From: Locusta migratoria
Lineage: Eukaryota; Arthropoda; Insecta; Orthoptera; Acrididae
Direction of reading: 5' to 3'
Assembly: GCA_026315105.1 (NCBI GenBank)
Contig: CM048744.1
Location: 372,585,159-372,649,158, forward strand
Length of the DNA: 64,000 bases
Shown piece by piece: positions 32,523 to 43,175 of this stretch (positions are counted from its first letter, which is position 1; the number at the start of each line of letters is the position of its first letter). Both the position numbers and the translations under genes were made by a program. The notes under the pieces are model-generated. The model was not told where the DNA came from. It searched no databases and saw nothing but the letters and a program-made list of their open reading frames with translations.

Positions 32523-33960
32523 ATACCAATGCTGATGCTCTGTCTAGGATGCCAGTAGGAAGGAAAGATCATGACAGACATGGGGGACAAGATCAAATTA
32601 CGTTATTATATTTGCAGGTAGTGAAAGATGAGAAGGTAATCAGGAAAATTTATAAACAGATGAGGAGAGAACAGAATGATGATCCAGATTTGAGGCTCAT
32701 TAAGCAGTATTACCATTCAGATAATATGCCAAAAGCAAAGCAGTACTATATGATACACAATCGTGTGCTACTAAGGAGGAAATCTTTGGATAGTCAGGAT
32801 TGGAAACTGTGTTTCCCTGACCAACATGTAGACAAATTTATAGGCTATCTTCAAGAGTGTTATGGTCATTATGGTACTAGGAAAATTGTTGCAAAGATTC
32901 ATGAGACAGTGATTTTTAACAATCTGTGGAGAAAGTTTAAACAAAGAGTAGAGGAGTGTGATAAGTGTCAGAGTTTGAAAACAACAGGTGTGTCATGTAA
33001 AGGGTTAATGAGTCCTGTTCTTCCTAACGAAACTTGAAAGCTCATTGTTTTTGATTTGTTAGGTCTCTTACCAGCATCAACAGGGAGGTGTAAACATGTA
33101 TTTGTGGTTTTGGATACCTTCTCCAAATTTGTAAAATTATATCCAATCAAAAAGGCTAACACTGAGACCATAGTGGAGAAGTTGACATCTAATTATTTTT
33201 GTAATGTGGGGGTGCCCAAGTCATTGTTATCAAATGTTGGTCCAAAGTTTGTTTCTGAAAGGTTTGCACATTGTATGGCTACACACAGCATCCAACATGT
33301 TAAGATATCCACATACTTTCCTCAGGGTAACATGAGTAAGATATTAATGAAGGAAATATGCAGACTTTCCAGGGCATACTGTAGAAAGAAACACACTGCA
33401 TTGGCGAGCTACGTCAAAAATTTTGGAAAAATAAATAAATAAATAAATAAATAAAATAAAAAATGAATAATTTATCAAATGAATCAACTGGTTTTGTCCC
33501 TTGTGAGGTGATGTTTGGAGGTAAACTATCTAACATTATATGTGAGGAGATGGATTTTCTGGTACTGAGTGACCTGGCAGAATTAAAGATTAGGTTGGTC
33601 CAGGAGAAGATAAAGAAGAAAGTTCTAAGAAGAAAGGCAAGGCTGATAAAGGAGTGAAACCAACTAGTTTTAAGCTAAAACACATGGTATTTGTAAAATC
33701 AAAGGAGAAATCCAGTAAGATTTTTACGTGTATATTGTGGTCCATTTAAAGTTATCATAGTTGCACATATGACAATACCTATGAACTTGCCTACATTAAA
33801 ACAGGTAGAGCGTTTGGTTTATAAATGTTATTGATCTGAAACAATATGTATTGCCCGTGAGGTGTTTGAAACTTTACCCACAGCGCCTTAAATTGTCCAG
33901 AAAATTAGGTAACATTGATTTTTGCCAATTGGATGAAAAAATAATAAATAAGGATTAAGT
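32523..33960 (+). pseudogene. Integrase of the split gypsy element
   Basis: After NADALSRMP: HHCC zinc region (VDKFIGYLQECYGHYGTRK, CDKCQSLK), core start LIVFDLLGLLPASTG, HVFVVLDTFSKFVKLYPIKK, then VPKSLLSNVGPKFVSERF, where the second catalytic Asp (usual SDxGxxF) is Asn. YFPQGNMSKILMKEI keeps a Glu near the third position. A stop after LPNET, a frameshift at an (AAAT)n tract (33428-33466) and the C-terminal NESTGFVPCEVMFGGK follow. Remnant C-terminal sequence fades out near 33960; no 3' LTR was recognised. Confidence 0.8.
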
Positions 33961-34127
33961 CACTAGTATGTAGGGTGTTCGTCATTCTTTGATGAATACA
34001 TTACTTGGCGAGTAATGCCTTCCATCAGCTGGGTGATTGGGTGATCCTATTTTTCATTTCTTAGCTCTCTCCATTCTTCTTCCACTACTCTATGAGTAGT
34101 TTGTAAGTAAGTAAATTTTCTCCTACT

Positions 34128-34405
34128 ATGTTTTTTAAGCATAATATAGTAATAACAGTTTACAGCTCACAACAAAGATATGGCAACAAGCTGCAACAGG
34201 CACATACAAACGACATACACATACAATACTTTCAGCTATCTGCCATGGCCTTCTTCAGAAAATGGAAAATTCACGCAATTCACCTCGGACTGCTGATAGC
34301 AGAAAGTGTTGTATATGTGTGTCTTTTGTATGTGCCCATCGCAGCTTGTCACCACATCCTTGCAATGAATTGTAAACTGTCCTTATTACTATATTATTAA
34401 TTCCA
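34128..34405 (+). repeat. Foldback repeat of about 280 bp
   Basis: AGTTTACAGCTCACAACAAAG...GCAACAAGCTGCAACAGGCACATACA at the left is mirrored by TGTATGTGCCCATCGCAGCTTGTC...AATTGTAAACT at the right (imperfect inverted repeats of about 52 bp). The middle carries, on the minus strand, TTTTCTGAAGAAGGCCATGG and CTGAAAG, a version of the CTGANGA/GAAA signature of the other foldback repeats. Confidence 0.6.
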
Positions 34406-35999
34406 GCCTGGACTTTCCATTACTAGATTTTGTTTAGTATAGTTAGATGTAATAGTATCATTGTAGGTTACCATAGTGTAGTGTGTATTATGTAATTGAG
34501 TGAAACCAGTACCATTCACCTATATTATGTATCTTCTATACAGCATATATAACAGCAACAAAAGATAACACCTGAATTTAGTACAATGAAAGTTAAGTTT
34601 GCTGTTTACTGAATTCAACCCGTTGTGTTATGCTTTATATTAGTGCAGTAGTGATCTTACAAGTGAGTTGTGAAAATAATAATCTGTAGCTATGCGAGGA
34701 ATTTGTATCTGTGGCCATAAATTTAAAGCAGTATGATAATGGAAAGAGAAGTCCTGAAATTTCTGTGGTTCTGTCTGTGTTAAAGTAATGAAAGTAAAAG
34801 CTGGTGAGTTCCTGTGGTGTAGGGTACTGCAAATTTGTTGGGATCTAGGCACGATGTTCATATTTTCTTTGATGGTGTATTTAAACAAATACCGTATTCA
34901 TGGAGTAATGAGATATTATGAATAATAAGGTAATGGAATATTATGAGGATGTAGATAAAATGTGAGATAAGATGAAGAATATTAATTGACGATGTATGAT
35001 GGAGAGTATTGGTTTATGAGTTATAATGAAGCAAAGATGTGTAGGTAGGACCAATGGTTAGGGAGCCTGACTTTGCTATTACAGATTTTCTATAGATTCT
35101 ATCTTACAGATAACTGGGTAATATTTGTGAGTTTGGAAGTGAGAAATTTTAGACAGATATACATGTATGACATTTTGGGTAGAAACAACAGGTTTTGTGT
35201 ATGATGTTTTTGCAAATTTTCAGTATAACACTAGTTTGAGAATCTACCATATTTTTTATTCAATATTTTGATCATTTATTTGCTGCTTGGTATTTGTGAT
35301 CTATAAGTACGAAGTGGGGTTCATATTTTTGGTTCATATGCTGTCTGTAGAAGTATGTTTGATTATCTTGGAACTGTGATGTGAGAGGATCAAATTTAGA
35401 TTTTGATATTGGAGAAAACAAATATGATTTTCAAGTTTTTGCTTTCCATTTCATTTCTTGCTTCATTGTAGCCTATATAGATATTTTCGTGGTGCAAAGC
35501 AAGTTTCTGCTTTTTTTAATGATAGGATTTAAAATATTTTGTGTATGGGATTTTTAGAATTAATATATACTGGTTTATTCTTGCTTTGTAAAGTAATTTA
35601 TTATGCTACGGAGTAGACATTTTTGTGCAGCTAGTGATAAGTTTTGTTAAGGTACTAATGTAAGGAATTTTGTATATTTTTCATTTACTGTGTTGGAGGC
35701 GAGCCACCTCCAAGAATAAGATGTGTATCTATATGTGACAAGCAGGAGTAGGACTGGGAGAGGAATGTTCCTCCCTTAAATAAATATTGTGTCTCATTTC
35801 AGTAATAGGCCACTGTGTTCAATTTGCAAGAACTAGTAAATAATGTAAATTTTCCATTCACTTGTTTTGTAAATATTTGTATATTTATGTTAATAACGAT
35901 TGAATTTTATTGTGTATTGGGGTTTTGTGTAATTTGATGGCCAGCATAGAATAATTTGCTGGCTATTGGCCATTAGCCTTCTTCAGGAAAGAAACCATA
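34406..35999. other. AT-rich stretch, partly LTR-like
   Basis: No coding. At 35690-35830 a segment (GTTGGAGGCGAGCCACCTCC, then AATAAATATTGTGTCTC) has the look of an LTR with a polyadenylation signal and could belong to the gypsy element upstream, but no second copy exists in the window. At 35940-35990 the minus strand has TTTCCTGAAGAAGGCTAATGG, another degenerate copy of the stem signature. Confidence 0.35.
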
Positions 36000-36640
36000 C
36001 ACACAGTCACACATCTGTTGTCTCCGACTTCGCACTAAGATTCATAGAGCGGCAGCCAGAGATAACAGTTGTGTAAGTGTGAAGTGATTGTGGCAGTGCC
36101 ACTACAAATGTCACACATACACTTATCTACAACTGATTTTCTTTGACAACTTCGTCTAAGGAAACTCCGCCACCATGATTTACTTCTACTTCAGTTTTGC
36201 TGTTGGTCATGTATGGACACAATAAATGCAGGTCTCGATGAAAGGAGTGTTATTTGCATATACCACCAAATAGACCACACAATGGTGACCCTGAGTTTTT
36301 GAATCCGTTTTTTCGACCTGTTTTATGTGTTACACGACTCCCACAATAAGAGTCATGTTGCTAAATATCCCATCCCAGATGCTGCTCAGTTACATGGCCA
36401 TGCCACCACCTCTGGCTCAGCTTCACACTGAGTCACATCAGGCTGATGACATTTACAACCCACCAGGATTTCAGCCCAACATAAACAGTTCCACACTATA
36501 CACTGCCTCAACCACTTCATCAGAAACTTTAGCCTCTTCAAGGAGCGCAAATGAGGATAGGAGTGTGGGCGTCGAGTCCAGTTTTCAGACACTGACGATT
36601 TTCCCGCATGCAGCCTGCCCACACCATTTTTTGGACAGTT
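36000..36640 (+). mobile_element. LTR-element 5' remnant
   Basis: ACACAATAAATGCAGG (polyadenylation-type signal) and, after ACCACACAA, the primer site TGGTGACCCTGAG at 36283-36295 mark the end of a 5' LTR. The following leader (MCYTTPTIRVMLLN...) is S/T/P-rich like the other leaders. It stops where the next repeat begins near 36640. No pol sequence was seen. Confidence 0.5.
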
Positions 36641-36958
36641 ATGTGTTACATTTAGGCCCAGCCAAGAGTGTATCGCAAACAGCCATGCCTCATGCCTCAT
36701 GCAAGCACACTACCGACTGTGCTATCCCGACACGACTCACAATGCCGCCTCACAACTTTACTTCCGCCAGTACCTCGCCTCCTACTTTCCAAACTTCACA
36801 GAAGTTCTCCTGCGAAACTTGTAAGACTAGCACTCCTGGAAGAAAGGATATGGTGGAGACATGGCTTAGCCACAGCCTAAGGGATGTTTCCAGAATGAAA
36901 CTTTCACTATAAAGCGGAGTGTAAGCTGATACGAAACTTCCTGGCATACATTTATTAT
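36640..36958 (-). mobile_element. tRNA-bearing dispersed repeat (orthopteran type)
   Basis: Minus strand: TGCCAGGAAGTTTCGTATCA, CACTCCGCTTTATAGTGAAAG, CATTCTGGAAACATCCCTTAG, GGCTGTGGCTAAGCCATGTC, CAGGAGTGCTAGTC, GGCGAGGTACTGGCGGAAGT, then a degraded tRNA-like head (GTGTCGGGATAGCACAGTCGGT). From general knowledge this layout is an abundant grasshopper repeat whose intact copies carry a tRNA-like gene. This copy has lost a usable B box. Confidence 0.6.
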
Positions 36959-37249
36959 TAGAAATACTACGAGAACTCTGCTCATATATACTCCACAGTT
37001 GATACTTTCCCTGAGGCAGTGATGGTCAAGAAAATCAATACATCTTTATATGTATATAAAAATCCCATGGCAAGATGTTTCTCAATAATGAACTTTGAAA
37101 CTACTCAACTGATCTTAATGAAACTTTGCAGTGTTTGTTATTTGCTCCAACTTAAAAATATAGGATATTTCTTATCTTGATTGTTGTTGGTGTTGTTGTG
37201 GTCTTCAGTCCACAGACTGGTTTGATGCAGCTCTCCAAGTTACCCTGTC

Positions 37250-39056
37250 CTATGCAAGTCTCTTCATCTGAGAATACATTCGGCAACCTACATCCTTTTG
37301 ATTCTGCTTACTGTATTCATCCCTTGGTCTCCCTCTACGATATTTACCCCACACAGTTCCTTCTAATGCTAATTTGACAATTATTTGATGTCTCAGAATG
37401 TGTCCCACCAATCTATACCTTCTATTAGTCAGGATATGCCAGAAACACCTTTTCTCCCGAATTTGGTTAAGCACCTCCTCGTTAGTTATGTGATCTACTC
37501 ATCTAACAAGTTTCACTTCTTTAGAAATGCTTTTCTTCCCATAGCCATTCTTCATTTTATATCTTCTTTTCTTTGGCCATCAGAAGTTATCTTGCTACCC
37601 AAATAACAAAACACATATACTACTTTTATTGTCTCATTACCTTATCTAATTCCTTCAGTATTGCCAGATTTTCTGACATTACATTCCATTACCCTCATTT
37701 TACTCTTGTTAATGTTCATCCTATATCTTCCTTTCAATATACTGCCCATTCCATTCAATTGCTCTTCCAGATCCTTTGCAGCCTCTGATAAAATTACTAT
37801 GTCATCGGCAAACCACAACATTTTTACTTCTTCTCCCTGGACTTTAATTCCCTCTCCAAATTTCTCCTTGCATTCCTTCACTGCTTGCTCAATGAACAGA
37901 TTGAACAACATGGGGGAATGGCTACAATCCTGTCTTACTCCCTTCCCAACCTCTGCATCGCTTTCTTGCCCTTTGTCTCTAATAACCGTTGTCTGGTTTT
38001 GTATAGGTTGAATATAACTTTTCGCTCCCTATATTCTCCCCTTGGTTCCTTAAGAATTTGAAAGAGTCGATTCCATTTGACATTGTCAAAAACATGCTCC
38101 AAATCTACAAATGCTAAAAACATAGGTTTGCCTTTCCTTAGCCTATCTTCTAAGCTAAGTCGCAATGTGAGTATTGCCTTCCATGTTCCTACATTTCTCC
38201 TAAATGCAAACTGATCTTCCCTGAGGTTAGATTCCACAAGTCTTTCCATTCATTTGTAAATAATTTGTGTTAGTATTTTGCAACCATGACTTATTAAACT
38301 GATAGTTCTGTAATTTTCACATGTGTCTGCACTTGCTTTCTTTGGAATTGGAATTACAATATTCTTCTTGAAGTCCGAGGGTATTTCCTGTGTCTCATAC
38401 ATCTTGCATATCAGGTGGAACAATTTTTTCATGACTGGCTCTCCTAACGATATCAGTAGTTCAGACAGAATATCATCTACTCCAAGAGCCTTGTTTCGAC
38501 TCAAATCCTTCAACACTCTGTCAAATTCTTCTTGCAATATTGTATCTCCTACCTCATCTTTCTCTACTTTGTCTTCTCTTTCTAGAATACTGCCTTCAAG
38601 TTTATTTCCTTTGTATAAGTCCTCTATATATTCATTCTACAGTTCAGGTTTCCCCTCTTTGCTTAGTACTGGATTTCCATCTGAGTTTTTGATATACATA
38701 CAGCTGCTTTTGTTGTCTCCAAATATCTCTTTTATTTTCCTGTAGGTGGTATCTATCTTTCCCCTAGTTATGCATTCTTCTATGGTTCTGCATTTGTCCT
38801 TGAGCCACTCCTGCTTAGCCAATCTGCACTTCCTGTAAATCTCATTTTTCAGACGTTTGTACTCCCTTTTTCCTGTTTCACTTGCTGAATGTTTATATTT
38901 TCTCCTCTCATCAATTAAATTCAGTATATCCTGTGTTATCCAGGGATTTCTATTAGGTCTTGTCCTTCTTCCTATATGATCCTCTGCAGCCTTAATTACC
39001 CTATCTCTCAAAGCTACCCATTCTTCTTCTGTATTACTTCCTCCTGTTTCAGCCAA
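37250..39056 (-). pseudogene. Reverse transcriptase of RTE LINE copy 1
   Basis: Blocks on the minus strand: WVALRDRVIKAAEDHIGRR, NPWITQDILNLIDERRKYK, LGVDDILSELLISLGEP, CENYRTISLISHGCKILTQI, FVDLEHVFDNVKWNRL, and LWFADDIVILSEAAKDLEEQ with an intact FADD catalytic pair, then REKRCFWHILTNRRYRLVG. At least five frame interruptions. The RT active site is better preserved here than in copy 2. Confidence 0.85.
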
Positions 39057-39255
39057 TCCTTACCTAATGCTCCCTGTGAAATGCTCAACCACCTCTGGTT
39101 CCTTCAATTTGTCCAGGTTCCACCTCCTAACTTTTCTACCTTTCTGCAGTCTCTTAAGTTTTAATCTGCAGTTCATAACCAGTAAGTTATGGTCAGAGTC
39201 TATATCTGCCCCTAGATATGTATAACAGTTTAAAACCTGGTTTCTAAATCTATTC

Positions 39256-39444
39256 TTACCATTATAATACGAATATTATAGAGGAAAAATTCCTAACTGG
39301 AAAAATATACGTAAAAAATAGATGAAGTACACTTACCAGGCGAAAGGGCACAGGCAGTGATAGCAACTTGCTATCACTGCCTGTGCCCCTTCGCCTGGTA
39401 AGTGTACTTCATCTATTTTTTACATATACCTTACCATTATAAAT
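39256..39444. repeat. Palindromic insertion flanked by 13-bp direct repeats
   Basis: CTTACCATTATAA occurs on both sides of the insertion (starting near 39256 and near 39431), while the intact relative at 61205-61220 has this site once. Between them lies a palindrome of about 59-bp arms: AAAAATATACGTAAAAAATA...TGATAGCAA and its mirror TATCACTGCCTGTGCC...CGCCTGGTAAGTGTACTTCA. The arms are the terminal 45 bp of Penelope-like tail subfamily B, so this is a minimal ends-only derivative. Confidence 0.85.
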
Positions 39445-39680
39445 TCAATCTGATACCTTCCAGTGTCTCTTGGTCTTTTCAATGTATACAGCCTTCTTTC
39501 ATGATGATTAAACCAAGTGTTGGTGATCATTAAATTGTGCTCTGCACATAATTCTACCAAGCAATCTCCTCTTTCATTCCTTTTTCCCAGTCCACATTCA
39601 CCTACTACATTTCCTTCCCTTCCCTTCCCTTTCCTACTACCAAGTTCCAGTCCCCCATCACAATCAAGTTTTTGTCTCCC

Positions 39681-40052
39681 TTAACTTTCTGGATGATTTA
39701 TCTGCTCATACATTTCTTTGATATCCTCATCATCGGCCGAGCTAGTTGGCATATAAACTTGTACTACTGTGGTCGGTGTTGGTTTTGAGTCTTTATTTGC
39801 TACAATAATGTATTCACTATGCTGTTCATAGTAACTTACCCACATTCCTATTTTCTTATTCATTGTCAGACCTACTCCTGCGTTACCATCAACTGATTTT
39901 GTATTTATAACCCTGTACTCACTAGACCAGAAATCCTGTTCATCCTGCCACTGAACTTCACTAATACCCACCATATCTAACTTTAACCTACCCATTTCTC
40001 TTTTCAAATTTTCTAACTTACCTACACGATTAAGGGTTAGAACATTCCACAC
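39681..40052 (-). pseudogene. Apurinic-type endonuclease of RTE LINE copy 1, N-terminal part
   Basis: MWNVLTLNRVGKLENLKREM, DMVGISEVQWQDEQDFW (catalytic Glu), VQVYMPTSSADDEDI. A frameshift after KEMYEQ leads to a stop; the remaining endonuclease (GDWN, NTWF blocks) continues in other frames down to 39440. AP-endonuclease-like domains nick the target DNA for LINE insertion. Confidence 0.8.
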
Positions 40053-40485
40053 TCAGACTTTATTTATTTATTTATTATTTTTTCCCCTTAATGAGGATGT
40101 CCTCCTGAGTAGTCCCCATCCAGAGATCCAAATGGGGGCCTATTTTACCTCTGCCAAAGAAGACACCATCATCATATATTCATACAGTAGAGCTACATGT
40201 CCTTGGGAAATGTAACGACTGTAGTTTCCCCTTGCTTTCAGCTGTTTGCAGCAACTGCATGCCAAAGTCATGTTAGCTGATGTTACAGGACCAGCTCAAT
40301 CAATCATACAGACTGTTTCCCCTGTAACTACTGAAAAGGCTGCTGCCCTTTTTCAGGAACCACATGTTTGTCTGGCCTCTCCACAGATAACCCTCCACTG
40401 TGGTTGTACCTATGGTACGGCTATCTGTATTGTTGAGGCACGTAAGCCACCCCAGCTCGGCAATGTCTGTGGTTCATGGGGTTCA

Positions 40486-42126
40486 TTATCTTGATTAATA
40501 ACCTAAATATTATTTCTATCCCAAATGAAATATTTTCATCTTGGTTGAATAACTATCCAATAATTTGTGCATTTCTTCATGTTCAAGGCAGGGCTAGCAG
40601 CAAGCAGTAGGGCTCTACCAACCAAGCAAAGCACACATATGATGCATTTCTTGCCTGCAGCACACACTGCTTACATCCCATGATCTTCACTTTCATGTCA
40701 CTCATGCATGTTAAGAATATAGCCAACTGATTAAAAAAAAAAGCTACACTATGATTCACCTTTTTCAATGAATACACAAGACCAAAGACATTGGAAGTAG
40801 ATTATTACTACTTGAAGAACCTAAGCTTCCACTGTCCAAAGTTTTGAGAATCCATTTCTTCATTATTACCATACTGTGTACATCGAAGTTGTGTTTGATG
40901 TAGAAAACGAATGAATAATTCGTGCCACCCAACACAGACTCAGATTTCACCAAACTGACACCCCTGTCAGTGCAGTCACTGTCAACCAAGTTGGATTAGG
41001 CATGTAGAGTATACAGGTATTTGAACTACCCTTCGATCTACCAGAGAAAGAGACTTTCCACTCCTATAGCACTGTACATGCTCAAACTGGCAAATGTTGA
41101 GTGCAATTCAGACATACCTCAATGGCATATGACAGATCACTACTGATCTATATCGCTATGTGCTGTCTTACCTGATGATCAGCAGGTGCTGCATTATAAT
41201 AATTTACAACGGTGAGCCCTGAACCTGCTCTGGATGTTGAAAGAAGATCATCAATGATCTGAGTGTCTCTGACAGTCTATCACCCAAGTAACTGCCATTA
41301 ATGTGACACCATCAACTATGACAACATTACTACTGGTCATCTGTGCAACTGTTCTCCCGTGCCCGTCGTCTAAATGACACCAGCCAGAACCTGATCTCAT
41401 GTCACTTCATGTTCCCAACGAGAGCACCCAGGATGCTGCAACAGGCCATTGGCAGCACTGAAAACATTTTTGACTGACGACCTCTTACTGACAGTTGCCA
41501 TGGATGACTTGACATGTCCGCAACTTGGCACTCCTACAGCGCCGCCACTGGCAACAGTACTGACTGATGACTCCTGATTGTTCCCACAGGCCTCTCCCCT
41601 GGACTGAGGAAATTCCCTTCCATGTTCTGATACAGAGGGCCGAATGTGAAACGAAAAAAATTCAAGAGGAGGCATCACTCAAGATCTGAATCAAATGGCT
41701 TACCTACTGCTGGAGATACAGATGATGACTTGGAGACCCTTCACATTGAAAGAAAAGAGGGAATGTAATATCAGTGGACGTGCCACAAACACCCAAACGT
41801 CCTAGCTCATACAAACAAATCAAGTCTGGCACAACAACTGACAGTTCACAAATGTTTGTTTCTCCAGCTACTACAGCAGAACACATGGCTGACACTATGG
41901 TGATGATCATGATGGCAAGGACTAACATCATGGACAAAGAGCAGAACCTCAAGCCAGCACCATATCTGACCCATGAAGCCATCTAGTTTTAGTTATATAT
42001 TCTGCAAGTGATATAATTTTGGTTGAGTTAAATTAATTTTGTAGTTAGAAATTCTATAACAGTTACTGTTTCCCAACACCTGACTTTCATATTAAAGATT
42101 AATGATGATAAATGATTAGAGATAAT
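40486..42126. other. Non-coding stretch with possible LTR-element traces
   Basis: GGTGAGCCCTGAACC at 41214 resembles a primer site after an LTR, and AAGAAAAGAGGGAA at 41751-41764 resembles a polypurine tract followed by TGTAATATC, but no matching LTR pair was found. The short open frame at 41774-41986 (MDVPQTPKRPSSYK) has no known domain. I make no firm call. Confidence 0.3.
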
Positions 42127-42402
42127 AAATATTGTTCAAACAAGATAGAATGGCTGGCCAGTACTTACCTTTGTGCTGTACCGCCGATAATTCACGCTGT
42201 AATTCACGAGGTCGTAAATTACCTTTCCCTTCCATTCCCATCCTTTCTTCTTACCTTCTCTCCCACCTGATGAAGGAACTGTGTTCCGAAAGCTTGTCCT
42301 TTTAGTCCCCTTTTTTCTGTTTCTTCATTTGTGTTACTATCGGCGGTACAACTCAAAGGTAAGTACTGGCCAGCCATCCTATCTCGTTTGAACAATATTT
42401 TT
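42127..42402 (+). repeat. Foldback repeat with about 58-bp terminal inverted repeats
   Basis: TGTTCAAACAAGATAGAATG-GCTGGCCAGTACTTACCTTTG at the left is mirrored by CAAAGGTAAGTACTGGCCAGCC-ATCCTATCTCGTTTGAACA at the right. Inside, CTGATGA (42267-42273), the perfect stem GGAAC-TGT-GTTCC and GAAA (42288-42291) repeat the layout of the Penelope-like tails with a different stem sequence. The inner TACCGCCGATA and TATCGGCGGTA are also paired. Confidence 0.8.
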
Positions 42403-43175
42403 CATATTAAAGATATATTTACATCACATAAAAAGACAAGTAAATGTTTGATATGAAAATAAGGTGATATGGATGAATGACATTGTAAAAAAGGTTTGCC
42501 TATGTCTGAAAATGCTAGTATGAGAAGTAACAGATAAGCAAAGGATTGGGGGGGGGGGGGGGGTCACTTGAAATTTTCACACCTTGGAGGAATACTTTCC
42601 ATACAATTATTGAATGATATTGTTGAGATCAACCCATAAATTGGATCTTCCTAATTGTCTTAAAATGTGAGTTAGTGTTCTGGTCTGTAAAGATGTGATT
42701 TTTATGCAGTTTTCTAAAAACTCACACATAAATACATGACTGTTTCTCACTTTGCTCCTTAGATATATGACAAGCAGACAGTTTGATAAATGGTCTCACA
42801 TTTGATCAGTCAGACAAAATAGGTACATGAATTCCTGAATTATGGAAGGAAAAAGTGTGAGAGGGTGAGCAGTTGCTTGGCAATAGTTTTAAAAATCAGA
42901 GAATTATCATATCCTGACAACCTGGCATCGGATGGATATAGAGCACTGGAATTGTAGGAGGGATATTTGTTAATAATACTCATACATGAGTACTTCAGAT
43001 CTTCAGTCAAGAGTGGTAACTATAAGTTCATGTAATGTTTCCTTCTGTACTTGCTCCATTAGTCCTACTTTTATTGTTACAAGATTTCTTCAATCACTAC
43101 TGGTCATTTCCTTTATGTTAAGTCATGGCTAACACTTTCTCCTGTGGCGACCTATCAAGTGATCGATTGACTGAA
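42403..43175. other. Non-coding stretch with a G run
   Basis: A homopolymer run of about 18 G near 42548-42565; otherwise AT-rich and unrecognised. Confidence 0.5.

Larger units (their letters stand above)
37184..40485 (-). mobile_element. RTE-type LINE, decayed copy 1
   Basis: The same family as 58978-62268, aligned from the 3' end (GGAGAGCTGCATCAAACCAG at the left) to the 5' leader (AAGATAATGAACCCCATGAACC at the right). Endonuclease (40052-39440) and RT (39056-37250) are recognisable but split by several stops and frameshifts. A 150-bp palindromic insertion lies in the junction at 39269-39431. There is a CTTCC expansion near 39600. Confidence 0.85.

Noticed and set aside
38323..38745. 140-codon plus-strand frame opposite a LINE
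   Set aside because: Antisense shadow of the reverse transcriptase of LINE copy 1; equivalent shadows occur over copy 2 at 60298-61070.
40980..42000. A complete LTR element between a primer-site-like and a purine-tract-like sequence
   Set aside because: No matching LTR pair and no gag or pol sequence could be found.
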